Part shown: positions 10,338 to 21,509 of the stretch, one piece after another
How the letters are laid out: each line of letters starts with the position of its first letter
Numbering within the stretch: position 1 is the first letter of the stretch
DNA from: Yamagishiella unicocca
Taxonomy: Eukaryota > Chlorophyta > Chlorophyceae > Chlamydomonadales > Volvocaceae
Length of the DNA: 64,000 nucleotides
Assembly: GCA_003116995.1 (NCBI GenBank)
Contig: BDSL01000146.1
Span: 1 to 64,000, forward strand
Direction of reading: 5' to 3'
Notes under the pieces: generated by a model
The model's input: the letters and a program-made list of their open reading frames with translations, nothing else
The model's database searches: none
Told to the model about the DNA's origin: nothing
Made by a program: the position numbers and the translations under genes

Positions 10338-13300
10338 ATGCTTGAGGTATATTTTGTTTATGCCTTGTTGAAGCAATGGACGGTAAGACCTGTGCACAAA
10401 GGATATCAATGCACCAAAAGAGGCAACGTTTGCCGACTCGTCTGCCAAGTGCATGCCGTTATTCCGGGCATAAGCTTGCCTCTGTTGTGTACAGGGCACT
10501 ATAGCAACTGTGAATCGCCTACGGCCAGCCTAGTGGGGCTCCTCAGTGGTTTCGACAGCGATGAACTGGACTTGGAGGACGGGGGGATCAGCCTCAAAGC
10601 CTTGGGCGAGACGCACGGTGCCGACCCGCTGGTTAACACACAGGACGCTGTGGGATATTATTACGCAGCTGAACCGGGCTACCCGCTACAGGATACGGCC
10701 CAGCGTCAACCGCAGTCCCAGCCACAGCCACAGCAGCTGGCCACCCAGGCCCACACACAGTTGGGCCCCGGTGTACTTGCAGTTGTCGACGCCCTGCACT
10801 GCACCGGGGTACTTCGATCCCCACAGGCGCCACCCGAAAGGGAAAGCGAGCTGGTCCGATTGTGGTGTGGAGTACGGCACCTTGATGTTATCGAGGGCTG
10901 CAAGTTTTGGGACGATGAGGCCCTCAAAGCTCCTTCGGAACCGGCGGCCACCGACGTCGGGAACATCCATTGGGCAGGCGCAAAGAGTGCAATGCCGCAC
11001 GAGCTGTTGATGCGGCTGTGGCCTGAGACAGGGGTCGATCGCCCCAGCAGTGAGGGAGTCCGTGGTGGCATCCACAGCAGCAGCAACAGCGGCAGAGACG
11101 CAGCAGGCCAGTCGTGCCTCTTCGTGGGACCGTTGAGTCTGAACTCGAAGACTCCGCACTTCTTGAAAGCCAGCGGTGTCGGCACGGGCATACACGCTCA
11201 CCGCCTGCCCCTGCACCACCAACCGTCTGTGGCTGCGGCGGCCCCGTTATTTATAGTGGACAAAAAGTATTACAGTCACTGCATGCACCATCACGAAGTG
11301 GCGAAAGGGTGCTGCAAGTGCCTCCAGGGAGGTGTAAAGGCCGGCAAAAAGGGAGGAAACTGTGGCTGTGAACCCGGTGATCGGCGCCACAGGATTCACA
11401 TGGTCCACAAGGTCTTTTTGGCAGAGTTTGACCAATTCCTCAGCAAGCAGGAGTACGACGAGGTGAAAAGCGAAAGAGGAAAGGCGGGCTCTAGCAGGAA
11501 GACCGGCTGCTGGGAGATGAAAATCTTTCCGGCGCAAGGAGAGGATCTGCCATTCATCCGCCTTCGCTGGAAGCCCTGGTGGCCGGCCTGGTGAGGGGGG
11601 GGGGGTTGTCGCATGTTAGGCGGCCAGCTGAGTCTCTTTACCTGCCTGCCCCTCGCTCTGCAGTAAGGTGGTGAGGTGGATCACGACGCCGCCACATCGC
11701 ACTCACTGCACATGCATAAATAGCCTGATGCCTCTACCATCATCAGTGCACGGGCTTCCCACTGCAAGCAAACTACATGCTGCCAGGCCAAGCTTGGGCA
11801 CAGCGCGATTTCTGCCAACGCAGTACAGGTTCGTTAACACAGCCCACTAGCTACCCACCTGGTTCTTCCAACAACCTACCGGGCCCTGCCTTCAGGTATA
11901 TTGCCATTGCGCCGGATGAAGGCAGGACCTCCCAGTCACCCGTCATGTCTAGTCACCCGGGCCTCCCACCCGGGCCTGGCACCGTGACGACCTCGATGGT
12001 GGCACTGCTGGGCGATGTTGACACAACCAGCGGTGTGGACAGGGGGGGTTGCAGCAGCTGCACTACCAGCTTTCAGATCAATCGGTTTGCTCCAAGCTGC
12101 CCAGCTGATGGGTACCCACTGGCACAGCCGCAGCAGCCGCAGCTAACTCCGCACCAGCAGCAGCCGCAGCAGCAGCAATGTAGTGATTTCCTGGCGTTGT
12201 CTGGGACCTGGCAGTCTGAGTGCTACGGGGTTCAGGGCCTGTGGCAATCGCCACTGCATTCTGGAGGGCTGCTGCCACCCACAAACAAGCCGCATTCGAC
12301 GATTGACCCACACACGGTGCATGGCTCTTATGCCACGAACCTGCCGATGATGAATGCGGCAGTGGTGCAGCAGCCCTGCGGCAGCAGCCCTGCACCCATG
12401 TCGCAGCTGCACGACAGCAGCTCCACCGCGGTACAGCAGCCCTACGTCGTACAGCAGGTCCTGGAGAATCAGGGCGACCCCAATGATGCACTGCAACAGC
12501 AGCTGCAGCGATCGATGCCGGCCGCAGTGCAACAGCAGCAGCAGCTACCGCCACAGCTTCTGCCTCAGCTACCACATCAGCTATCGCCATTTGAACACGT
12601 ACCGTACAGCGACCAGCACTGGCATCAGGTACAGCAGCACGCCCATCAGCAGGGGCAACAGCAGCCGCAGCCGCAGCAGCAGGGCGGTGCGCATTGGGGC
12701 GTGCAGGCGCCGCTGGCGCCCACCGGCTACGACTGGACCTCAGGACTAGTTCCGCCCGTGGAGCAGCAGCAGGCACCTGCAGTCAGGAAGCGTTTCTGGC
12801 AGCCTGGCTATGGCGCCGTCGGGTGCTCCTCAAGCCGTGCAACATCGCCGGCGGGGACAGTGGTCTCGGAGCCGGTGGAGCCGTGCTCTGTGGCGGGGTG
12901 CGGGCTCCGAGCACCGCAGCCCAGCGATGCGGATAATGTTGGCGGTGGCGGCACCAGGTTATTAGGTTTTGCGGAGCAGCTGGATTTTTCGGAGCAGCAG
13001 GGTTTTGCGGAGCAGCTGGATTTTGTGGAGCAGCTGATGGCTGAACTTGGCGGCGCCGCAGCAGCTGCACCGGATGCAGGCTTGACGCTGGTGGACGAGG
13101 AGGACGCGGCGGGTGGGCAGCCGGACAGTGTTGAGGATGCAGGCCACGCGCCGCGTCGCAGGCGGCGGGAGGCGGTGTCAGGGGGCTCAGCGACGGCGGC
13201 GGCGGGGTCGGGGTCGGGGTCGGACGCAGGGGCAGCAGGGACACAGGCGGTGCTTCCTGCTGCGGATGCAGAGCTGGTGGAATTCGCTATGAGCGTCATG

Positions 13301-15750
13301 CGGACGTATCTGGAGAAACCCCATTTCGGACAGGGACAGCTCCAAGGCTTCTTGAAGGTGAGCGGTGGAGAGGTTGCGGGCGGTCGGGCGGGCTAGAAAG
13401 CTGGAAGGTAAGCGGGCGAGCCGGATGGCTGGCAGGCGGGCGGGCATGATGAGGGCGGGGCGGGCGCGGCGGGCGGGGCGGGCGGGGGGCCCGGGGCGGA
13501 CGGGGCGGGCGGGGCGGGCGGGGCGGGCGGGCGGGGCGGGCGGGGCGAGCGGGGCGGGCGGGGCGGGTGGGGCGGGCGGGGCGGGTGAGGCGGGCGGGGC
13601 GGGCGGGCGGGTAGCCGGGCAAGCGGGCTGGCGTGGGTCAGAGCTGCGTGCTGCTGGCTGGCCATCCGACCAGCTGCTGCCAGCACCGGCAGCAGCTCCG
13701 GCAGGGTGCCCAGCGGGCCCTGGGGCCTCGTGGGTGAATGTTCACGGTCGGACGAGAACGGACGAAATAGCGGCCGTCAGCTGCGGCAGTCGATCGCTGG
13801 GACCTGCCTGTGCATGTCGTTAGCTGGTCGCGAAACATATTGCGGTTACCTCACGCCGTGCATGCTCGGCTCATGGCGCGACACGCGAAGTCCCTCTATC
13901 CGTCCTCCAAAGCGAGGTAGGGCCAGCTGACGGGATCTCTACTCACCTGGCTAGCCGTCACTGCATTACACTTCCGCTCGCCCGCCCTCTGGGCCGCTTC
14001 TGGGCTATCTGCAGGACCTGGGAGGCTTGGAGCGTGTGCTAGCGCTCAGAGACGGTCACGTCGACGGCGACGGCCTCATCAGCATTATGCTGCGCGAGGC
14101 GGTGTCGCTACGAGTGGCCAGCTCGGAGGCCGAAGTCGGCCCCTCCCTGGAGCGCAGACTGGTGAACGCCCTGGACATTGTGTGGGAGCAGCTGCAGCAG
14201 GTTGACGAGGCCAGCGGACGACGAGACGTGGGGCTTATGAGGAGGAGTCTGTTGATGCAGAAAGACGCCAGGTCGCAGGATACCCCGGGGCACATTTGTG
14301 CCAGGTGCGTGCTTAGGTGCCGGGGCGGCGGGTTTGGGGGTTACATAAAAGAACCGTTGGCTCGACTTGAAAATTGTAGTGGGTGCATAGCCTTCGGGTT
14401 TATAAGAGAATCCGCGAATGGTGGGGGGGAGGGTGGCGGCCCGGGGAAAGGTGAGAAGGAAGGGCCCCGGCCCGGGGATTGGCGGGGACATTCAGCGGGG
14501 CCCTGGAGGGTTTAGAGGCCGCCCCTTGCGCCCGCCAGACCATCCTGCGCCCCTTCCTTCTCCCTCATGGCACTCCTCCCCCGTGCTTCCGTACATTCCT
14601 CCGCGCTTCCGCGCCTACCGTCCTTTCCGCCTTCCGCCCTTCCGTACTTTCGTGCTGCCGCCCTCCAGGTACAACCTGCTCCACGTCCAGCGCTGGCTGC
14701 TGCAGCGGAGTGACGCTGAGGTGCTGCTGCTGACCACAAGGGACGGCTGGCTGCCGCTGTCCACTGCCTGCAGGATGCACAACCCGGAGGCAGCGGTCGC
14801 GTATCTGCGGCGTGCGAAGGAGCTTGGGCTGTTCGACTCCGAGCGGTTGCCTGAATCTCAGGTAGCTAGGATGTGTCGTACGTACGGCGGGTAGCTAGAC
14901 AGCAGCGGGTGGTAGGCAATGTATGGAAGGAGAGGCTGGGTGGGGCACACGCGGAGGTTGGTGCTTGGAGGTTGGGAGTTGGTCGGCCTCCGCTGCCAGT
15001 CATGTGTCATCGGTGTTTGCCTCAAATTAATCAGGTGCATTGGTATGACCACATCGGCAGATCGGCGCATGCGGCACTGTGGGCTGCCGGCGGAATCCTT
15101 GAGATCAGGTGTTTCGAGCTATGTTAAAATATCTGACCTCGAGGCGGCGTTCAACCCTGCGCATGTATCCCACTATTGGTTCGCATTTCCCAGCCATAGA
15201 CCCCTTGGAATGGCTTACTACTGTGTATCCGTTGGGTTCGCCATGCCGAAGCAAAGGGTGACTTCTCAATCGGTCACTCTAAGCGTTCAGTACAGCATTC
15301 GGCATGCGCTCATCATGCAGGTGGCGGCGATCTTGCGCTTGAAGCACCACCACCGCACTGCCTCCCTCCCCTCGCCCCGCAGATCATCCTCGCCGACCTG
15401 ACGAAATTCAACAAGTACTACAGAAACAGCGCTGCACGCAAGGTTCTGGAACATGCGATCCTGCAGGTATGTCCAAGTGCCGGCGGTGGCGTGGTGAGAC
15501 ATTCCGTGACCTAATCCAGCCAATTGATTGCGTCTTAATTGCGTCGATAATCTAGGGCTAAACAGACTGGGCCTATCGCGTACGGTTTTTGCGTGAACGG
15601 TTGGCCGACCCGGATGCGCAGGTTTGGCCCGATGGCGACGCGCCGCCCGTGTACGAAGAAGTAATGGATCCGGCAACGCTGAAGAGCAGCATCGAGAAGC
15701 TGGCGCTGAGCGTTCAAGGGCTCAAGCTGGGCGGCGGGCGCCGAGTGTGA
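10338..15750 (+). CDS. Large glutamine-rich protein, function not recognised
   Basis: Exons: 10338 (or 10495)-11590, 11896-13357, 14015-14304, 14669-14861, 15383-15466, 15622-15750. Phases close throughout, giving 1136 aa from the ATG at 10338. The first exon may instead begin at the acceptor before 10495, with a start further upstream. Exon 1 ends in a Cys/His-rich segment (about 11270-11410): CMHHHEVAKGCCKC, then GNCGCEPGD and HRIHMVH, which could bind metal. It continues into a charged, Trp-rich stretch ending RWKPWWPAW. Exon 2 is dominated by Gln runs (about 12120-12690), then FAEQLDF/FSEQQGF repeats near 12960-13040 and an acidic patch. The last 240 residues look globular: LQGFLKDLGGLERVLALRDG, VQRWLLQRSDAEVLLLTTRD and AVAYLRRAKELGLF. 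Q-rich composition suggests a regulatory or RNA/DNA-associated protein, but that is inference. I do not recognise the C-terminal domain. Confidence 0.75.
13378..13620. repeat. G-rich (GGGCGGGGC)n intronic array
   Basis: Imperfect tandem GGGCGGGGCG units fill much of the second intron of the Q-rich gene, starting just after the donor at 13358. Many closely spaced G3-G4 runs make G-quadruplex formation in the coding strand and transcript possible. Confidence 0.85.
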
Positions 15751-15759
15751 CGTTGCGCT

Positions 15760-18022
15760 CGGTTGGAAGTGGGGCTACGTACGGCAATGGCTGCTGCCAG
15801 GGAACACGGGCCTTCGCACCTACCTGGGGGGTTCGAGGAAGACCTACCTGGGGGGTGGCGTGTATGCGGCTTCCGGGCCCCTCAACCTGCTTACAGCGCG
15901 GGCAAGGTGTTCATGGATGGGGACGGAAGGGATGCCGGACGATATCCGTCGGGTGATCACAGCGCTGGCGGCCCTGGGGCCGGTGCAAAATGTTGGTGGA
16001 ATGTAGGTAGCGGGCAGCTGGCGCGGGTCCGTGGTGTGTGAATGTGCCTATTCGGGGTAACCCTCTCCGCCCAGCTTCCCTGCCGGGGCCAGTGGTGGCC
16101 GGCAGGAGGCCTGGCTTGGAATACCTGCACCCGGTACTTTGTGAGATGTTGGTCCCTTCAGACGTTGGGGGATGCTCTGACGGCCCGGAATGCGCTCCAG
16201 GACAGCAATGCAGGCAGCTGCGCAGTGTCAGTGCCAGCGGGCTGGCGGGGCTCGTCGAAAGGGTCCTGGGCCGCCGATACCGAGCAGCAAAGGCGTTTTT
16301 GGCTTTTGGTCGTTGGCGGGCGTGTATGGATGCGATGGAGGCCCTGCTCGCGGAGGTGCTGGTCCCAAGGGGGCAAGCTAGCCGCGGCCCTGGTGCTGCT
16401 GCTGGGCTTTCAGAGCATGTCTTCTGCTCTGCCAGCCGCTGTCCTACCTGGTGCTGGCACTGGGCTCTCCGGAGGGCCCTCCTGCTCTGCCAGCAGTTTG
16501 GGAGGTGGCGTCCATGCTCACCGCACGCCTGCATGGGGTGGTGGCTGGGCGGTGGGCCGCCTCTGGCGCTGAAGGAGATGACTGTTTGGGTTGGGACGGC
16601 TGTGCAGCTGGCCGGGGTTGTGGATATTCGGCGGACAGCGCATGAGCTGTTTGTGCGCGAAAGCGCTTGGGGCAACCGATCTGTGCCGCCAGCGGTCCTT
16701 GATTCCTTGCAGCAAGTGGTCAGGCGGCTCTGATCAGGGGTGAAGTGGAGGGATGGTGGCGGCTGACCGTGGATGTGATCGCCCCCCTCGGGAACTCACA
16801 TATTAGGGGGGATAGCGGCTGCTCCCTGTGGCTGGTGGGCTGTTGGCTGGTGTTGTTGTAACGGTTACAGTGGGTTCCAGACCAAGAGATAGAACCATCG
16901 AGCGCATCGCCTGACACTGAACAAGACGGAGGAAACAAAAACCGACATGCACCGAAACAAAGGCAAACCACCAGAACACCAAATTGACAGGCCGTAGGCA
17001 TACAGAGCAGCAGCCAGCACCCCAGGGGGAATTTGCACTTGAGGCTCCCCTATCAGGAACTGGCCACCAACCAACCTAACAGCCCAGCACCCGACGAACC
17101 AGTGAAGCGCCGCAACGATGCAAACATCGGAACCAGCCACCTCTCATCCCATAAGGCACGGACCCCTAGCAGGGCTCAACACGCCTATATAGCCAGAAAG
17201 TATGAAGCACGGGAAACCCCGCTCCCCAAGACAACCCGAGCCGATCAGGAATCCACCAGTACCTCAGCCGGTCCCCCGCACACAAGGCGATTGGCGACAA
17301 CCCGCAAGAAAGGATGCCGAGGCCCCACTGCATCCCAGCCTTTCTGGGAAGCCCCAGCGCAGCAAAGCCCCTCAGAAGGGCCCAAAATTCCACCACCCCA
17401 CGGCGAACGGCACGATCCAGAAGACCACTACCCGGAGTAAGAGGGGGACCACCAGCCCCCGCCCTTTTCAAGGCCGCGGCCATAAACCGGCGCCCCACCT
17501 CCATGGCAGTAATAGCCGCCAGGACTACTACATCCCAGACGCAGGACTGTACCCCGGTAGGTGCTTGCACCAACCAAACTTGCGCCCGTGTCACCCCTGC
17601 ACCGAGCTGGGCCTCGAGTTGGGCAATCACTGCTTGAGCCACCGGGCAGAACCAAAAGTGGTGTAAGCGGGGGGTACCCGCCCCTGGAGACTCTCCAGCC
17701 GGCACACCGCACCCACAGGGGGCTGCTGCTGCCGTCCGCATATGAGGGTTCCCGAGGAGGGGGATCCCATCCACAGCCAACCGCCACCATCCCTCCTTAT
17801 AGGCCGGCTCCCACTTCATGCCAGACCGGAGCCGCCGGAACACTTGCTGCAAGGCATTCAGGGCCGCTGGCAGGACAGGCCCGGTACCCAGGCTGGTGTT
17901 GTGGTGGTTTGCCTTTGTAACGGCGCATTTAGGCTTATGTTTCTTTCATCTCCTTCAGTGTCAGGCGATGTGCCCGATCGTTCTACCTTTTGGTCTGGCA
18001 CCCACTGTAACTGTTACTACAC
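15760..18022 (+). mobile_element. LINE (non-LTR retrotransposon) relic, plus strand, interrupted by a nested LINE
   Basis: The element is in two pieces, 15760-16856 and 17891-18022. The first carries a degenerate ORF2 C-terminal region (open 16038-16733, ending QQVVRRL). It continues in other frames into KWREG-WWRLTVDV, matching the paralogous QQVFRRLRSGMKWEPAYKEGWWRLAVDG of the nested copy. After the insertion the 3' UTR resumes with TGGTTTGCCTTTG and TGTCAGGCGATGTGCCCGAT and ends in GGTCTGGCACCCACTGTAACTGTTAC near 18017. The 5' end is not defined and frameshifts show the copy is dead. The junction of the two pieces restores the 3' UTR order seen in the related copies at 16857-17000 and 20085-20235. 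Confidence 0.7.
16857..17890 (-). mobile_element. Nested 5'-truncated LINE with 12-bp target-site duplication
   Basis: On the minus strand this element reads from 17890, through an open frame (17852-17166, about 228 codons), to a 3' UTR ending CCCACTGTAACCGTTACA at 16857. The frame holds a gag-knuckle-like reverse-transcriptase zinc motif of the C-x-C...HHFWFCP type, as found at the C-terminus of LINE ORF2 proteins. The 12-bp sequence GGCTGGTGTTGT occurs directly on both sides, at 16845-16856 and 17891-17902, and belongs to the 3' UTR of the host LINE. That is the signature of a target-primed insertion of one LINE into another. The insert lacks the reverse transcriptase itself, so it was 5'-truncated on insertion. 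Confidence 0.82.
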
Positions 18023-18177
18023 CCCCAGCGCGTGCCGCTTTTGCCTGAGCACAGACCGCCACAGGGTCCCCGACAATTTGCGGTCTTGGCTTTGTTTTTC
18101 CGAGGGGGCTACAGCGGTACAGAGGGTGGGGCATGGGGCAGTTATCCACTTATCCGGCGGTCACAGCGGATAAGTCA

Positions 18178-18400
18178 TTTTCCAATCCAAGGGCGGTTTC
18201 CAATCCGCAGGTCAGCGATCCTAATAAGCCGGGGCGGCCGTTCCAATACTCAGGTCAGCAATCCAAATACGCCCGGGCATGCTTTCCAATCCGCAGGTTG
18301 TTAATCCCAATACTCCGGGGCACGGTTTCCAATCCGCAGGTTGCTAATCCTAATACGCCGGGGCACGGTTTCCAATCCGCAGGTTGCTAATCCTAATTTC
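18178..18400. repeat. 43-bp minisatellite
   Basis: About five imperfect copies of a 43-bp unit containing TTTCCAATCCGCAGGTTG, AATCCTAATACGCCG and GGGCAC. The last three copies are nearly identical and the earlier ones more diverged. It starts about 150 bp after the LINE tail. Confidence 0.85.
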
Positions 18401-18500
18401 AGGGATGGCAACCCTTCCTAATCCGACCCCCCCCGCGCTCACAATCCGTTCAGGAAGTCTAATCCACGACAACGTAATCCTAATCCGCGAAGAACCGCAT

Positions 18501-18720
18501 CCTAATCCGTGGCCACTGCAACCTAATCCGTGGCCACTGCAACCCAATCCGTGGCCACTGCAACCTAATCCGTGGCCACTGCAACCCAATCCGTGGCCAC
18601 TGCAACCCAATCCGTGCCCACTGCAACCCAATCCGTGGCCACTGCAACCCAATCCGTGGCCACTGCAACCCAATCCGTGGCCACTGCAACCCAATCCGAG
18701 GCCAACTGCAACCTAATCCA
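18501..18720. repeat. 22-bp minisatellite (AATCCGTGGCCACTGCAACCY)
   Basis: Ten near-perfect tandem copies of a 22-bp unit beginning CCTAATCCGTGGCC. Variants are CCTAAT versus CCCAAT, and one copy with GTGCCCACTG. The core AATCC motif is shared with the 43-bp array just upstream, suggesting a common origin. There are no unique spacers between units, so it is not a CRISPR array. Confidence 0.92.
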
Positions 18721-18729
18721 TGACGCCTC

Positions 18730-20080
18730 TAATCTAATCCTGTGTCACCGCATCTTAATCCAAGCTCTCGGCATCCATATACCGTGAGCGGCCCGTTACC
18801 CCAATCCGCCTAGGTTGCCATCCCTCCTTCCTAATACGCCACCGTGACCGACGCCTAAACTAATCCAGGGGGGATGCCCACCCTCTGAGCGGTAAGACAA
18901 CATAGGACAGCAGCTATCGTAGCAAGACAACATAGGATAGTAGTGTGTGTACGAAACGTGCGTCGCTGCGCAATACCGGGCTAGCCAGCCTCAAAGGCCT
19001 ACTTCGGTTGCCTACTTGTAATTTATTGATTCGCCAGGATCCATCTGGTCCTGGGCTCGCCCAGGCTTGAGGATATGTATTACCGTTGTTATTTAAGACT
19101 ACGGTATTGAGACCCGCGCGGCGGTGGTAGAAAATTTAAATGCGAGATGTAGCAACTGCCGTTTATTTTCTCCTCCTCAGATGCCTATTCTAACCAGAGC
19201 TAGTCTAGAACAGCCGATGCGTTTGCGCAGAAGATGCGTGTAGCAGCGAGTACTTGTTGCAGGAGCTGCCTGTGCCGGCGAGTGTCGGTTGACGGCGCGT
19301 ACGACGGTTCAGAAGCCCGGTAGACGGCCCGGTGGACGTCTCGCAGCTTTATAAATCATCAGTTGCCACGGTTTGCTAGCATGAGCGCCTGCCGCTCGAA
19401 GACAACGCCGATTTGAAGCGGTGCAACAGAGCGTCCCGCCGGCGCCTCGTCTGACCTGTCCTGGCCAGCGCTTGGGTAAATACGGGTAACTCTCAAGCTC
19501 AGCGGATGCCGATGATCATCAACAATCCGTCTGTAAGCGGGTCAGCAATCAGTCTGTAAGCGGGTTTGGGCGTTTCTTGCGAATGCTGAGTACTACGTCC
19601 TATTTAGTGCCATCATCAGGATGCCGCGTGCCGTTACGGCGTGGGAAACGCGGTGCGTAGGCGGCGTCGCGAAATTTAGATATTGCATGGCGACGGACTG
19701 CGTACGTGGACGGATTCAAGGAGCACGCATATCTGTGATGAGATGTCCGCTGCTACGGTTGATCGCTTTGCATTCCGCAAGGAGCTACCAGCGGAAACGA
19801 AGCAGCCTTGTTACACCACGAGTCCAAAGACAGGTGCTATTGAGGGCTACAGTCTACCGATTGGAGTCAGGAGAGCAAGACACGCACGTAGTGTCCGGCG
19901 ATCCTAAGGTATCGTACCAATGTTCAGCATCCCTGTCACGACCCACCTCGTGTTGGACAAGCCATGTGCTATGCGGCGATACCCTTGTCAATTGAGTTCT
20001 CGGAGCCCCGCCCTTACGTACCGCGCAATGCCTGTGACCAAACGGTAGTCGGGAGACGCCGGTCTAGTTCTTGCGCTTGT
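18730..20080. other. No gene supported; short LINE-tail relic at about 19047-19075
   Basis: A and T content is higher than in the left part of the window and no extended coding pattern is present. Near 19047-19075 the sequence GGTCCTGGGCTCGCCCAGG followed by CTTGAGG matches the 3' ends of the LINE copies at 48.5, 48.9 and 50.85 kb. A TTTATAAAT-like element occurs at about 19349. Otherwise I see nothing. Confidence 0.4.
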
Positions 20081-20240
20081 ACTAGTAACTGTTAAAGTGG
20101 GTTCCAGACCAGAAGGTAGAACCATCGGGCACATCGCCTGACACTGAAGGAGACGAAAGAGAGAGAAACCGACGCGCACCGGAACAAAGGCAAACCACCA
20201 CAGCACCAGCCGACAGCCCAGAGGCAAAACAACAGCAGCC
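20080..20240 (-). mobile_element. Solo LINE 3' end (5'-truncated copy)
   Basis: On the minus strand this is a 3' UTR fragment ordered TGGTTTGCCTTTGTTCCGGT, GTGTCAGGCGATGTGCCCGAT, GGTTCTACCTTCTGGTCTGG, then AACCCACTTTAACAGTTACTA. It matches the 3' ends of both LINEs at 16.8-18.0 kb. No coding part remains, as expected for a very short target-primed insertion. Confidence 0.75.
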
Positions 20241-21450
20241 AGCTTGTGAGGATAGCTACGGCTCACCAGTTGTGCATGTTTGGCAAATGCTGGCCACAGA
20301 TAGCGCGGCCGAGACCCAATGGCTTATTAAACACTTGCACTCCCGCGAAAAAAACTATTGCGTGGACTAGACATCCTACAACATTGAATTACTCATAAGC
20401 GATCAACAAGCTGCTCACTCAGGTGACCAGCCAGCCTAGGTGCACCGGCGGCATGCACGGATACACGCGGCATCCCTGGAGTCTCATCCCTGAAGATGTG
20501 GTGAGGGATTCTATATTACCATTCGCTTGTACGAGCGATACTGCACTACAATAAACACAACTAATACAACAGAATAATAACTAGCTGATTCGGGGTAATA
20601 ACACGCACGACTCAGCGACAGTTGGCTGGTCGCACGACGGACATACATGTCACACGAGGTGTCGCGTCATCCCTTCGGCAGCAGTCCGAATACTGGGTAA
20701 ACATAACCGCTGCTGTGCTGCTCATTTAACGTCCATTATAAGCTGGCGTCTGCTACCGACTGCGAGGATGATCGGATGCACCGTAACGCTGCATGTACAA
20801 TGGTATGTAGGAGGGGCCTGGAGGGGCCTTACAGGATCGTAACAACCCTTCACAATGTACCGCGTGATCTGTGGGCCGCCGCAATGACATGCTTTGCAAC
20901 CAAAAGCATTATGATGAAACGGGGAGATTTGTCCACCACGATTATGGCGTCAGCTCGAGAAAATAGAAGTAGCAGCAATTACGTATCGACAATAGTAAAA
21001 CTCTTCATTAAGAATCGGACCGGCTTGAAAGACGCCAACCAGCGGTGATAACTGAGCAGGTGATGACCCATGAGGACATACACGGGTGGCTGGGGGCAAC
21101 CGCCGGGGACGGAGGCAGACGTTCAGCGACACATGCATTTGGGCGTCGGTAATCACTGGATGGGGGCACTGACGACGCGCGGCAGCGGATGGAGGCGTGC
21201 TCAATCACTGCATTAGCGACGACCCAAACCACCACCCCACCATGCATGTACGGTGTACGCATCTGGGGTTGCTGCAAGTGCGGCAGGTGGAGGTGGACAT
21301 GGTGCACGCATGCAGATGCGAGCCGAGTACGCCACAACACAGGGGGAAGGTTAACAGGATAGGTCCCCGCTGCACTGCGCAGCAAACACTGGGCCGTCTG
21401 CATACATGCCGGGCATTACCGGGCACTGCTAGAGAGTACAACCCATGCCA
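20241..21450. other. No gene supported
   Basis: Only short unrelated frames are present on either strand. This is the sequence downstream of the first beta-propeller gene on the minus strand and will contain its 3' UTR, whose end I could not place. Confidence 0.4.
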
Positions 21451-21509
21451 CCCACCTCCGTACATTGCAGACCGTAACACTCGCTCGGTGGCGCCTGTGT
21501 GTGCCCGCA

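Noticed and set aside
15566..15621. Earlier acceptor for the last exon of the Q-rich gene (AACAG/ACTGG)
   Set aside because: It would enter the conserved frame out of phase; the acceptor before 15622 is in phase with the previous exon.
18501..18720. CRISPR-like regular repeats
   Set aside because: Units are contiguous 22-mers without unique spacers, in a eukaryotic genome.
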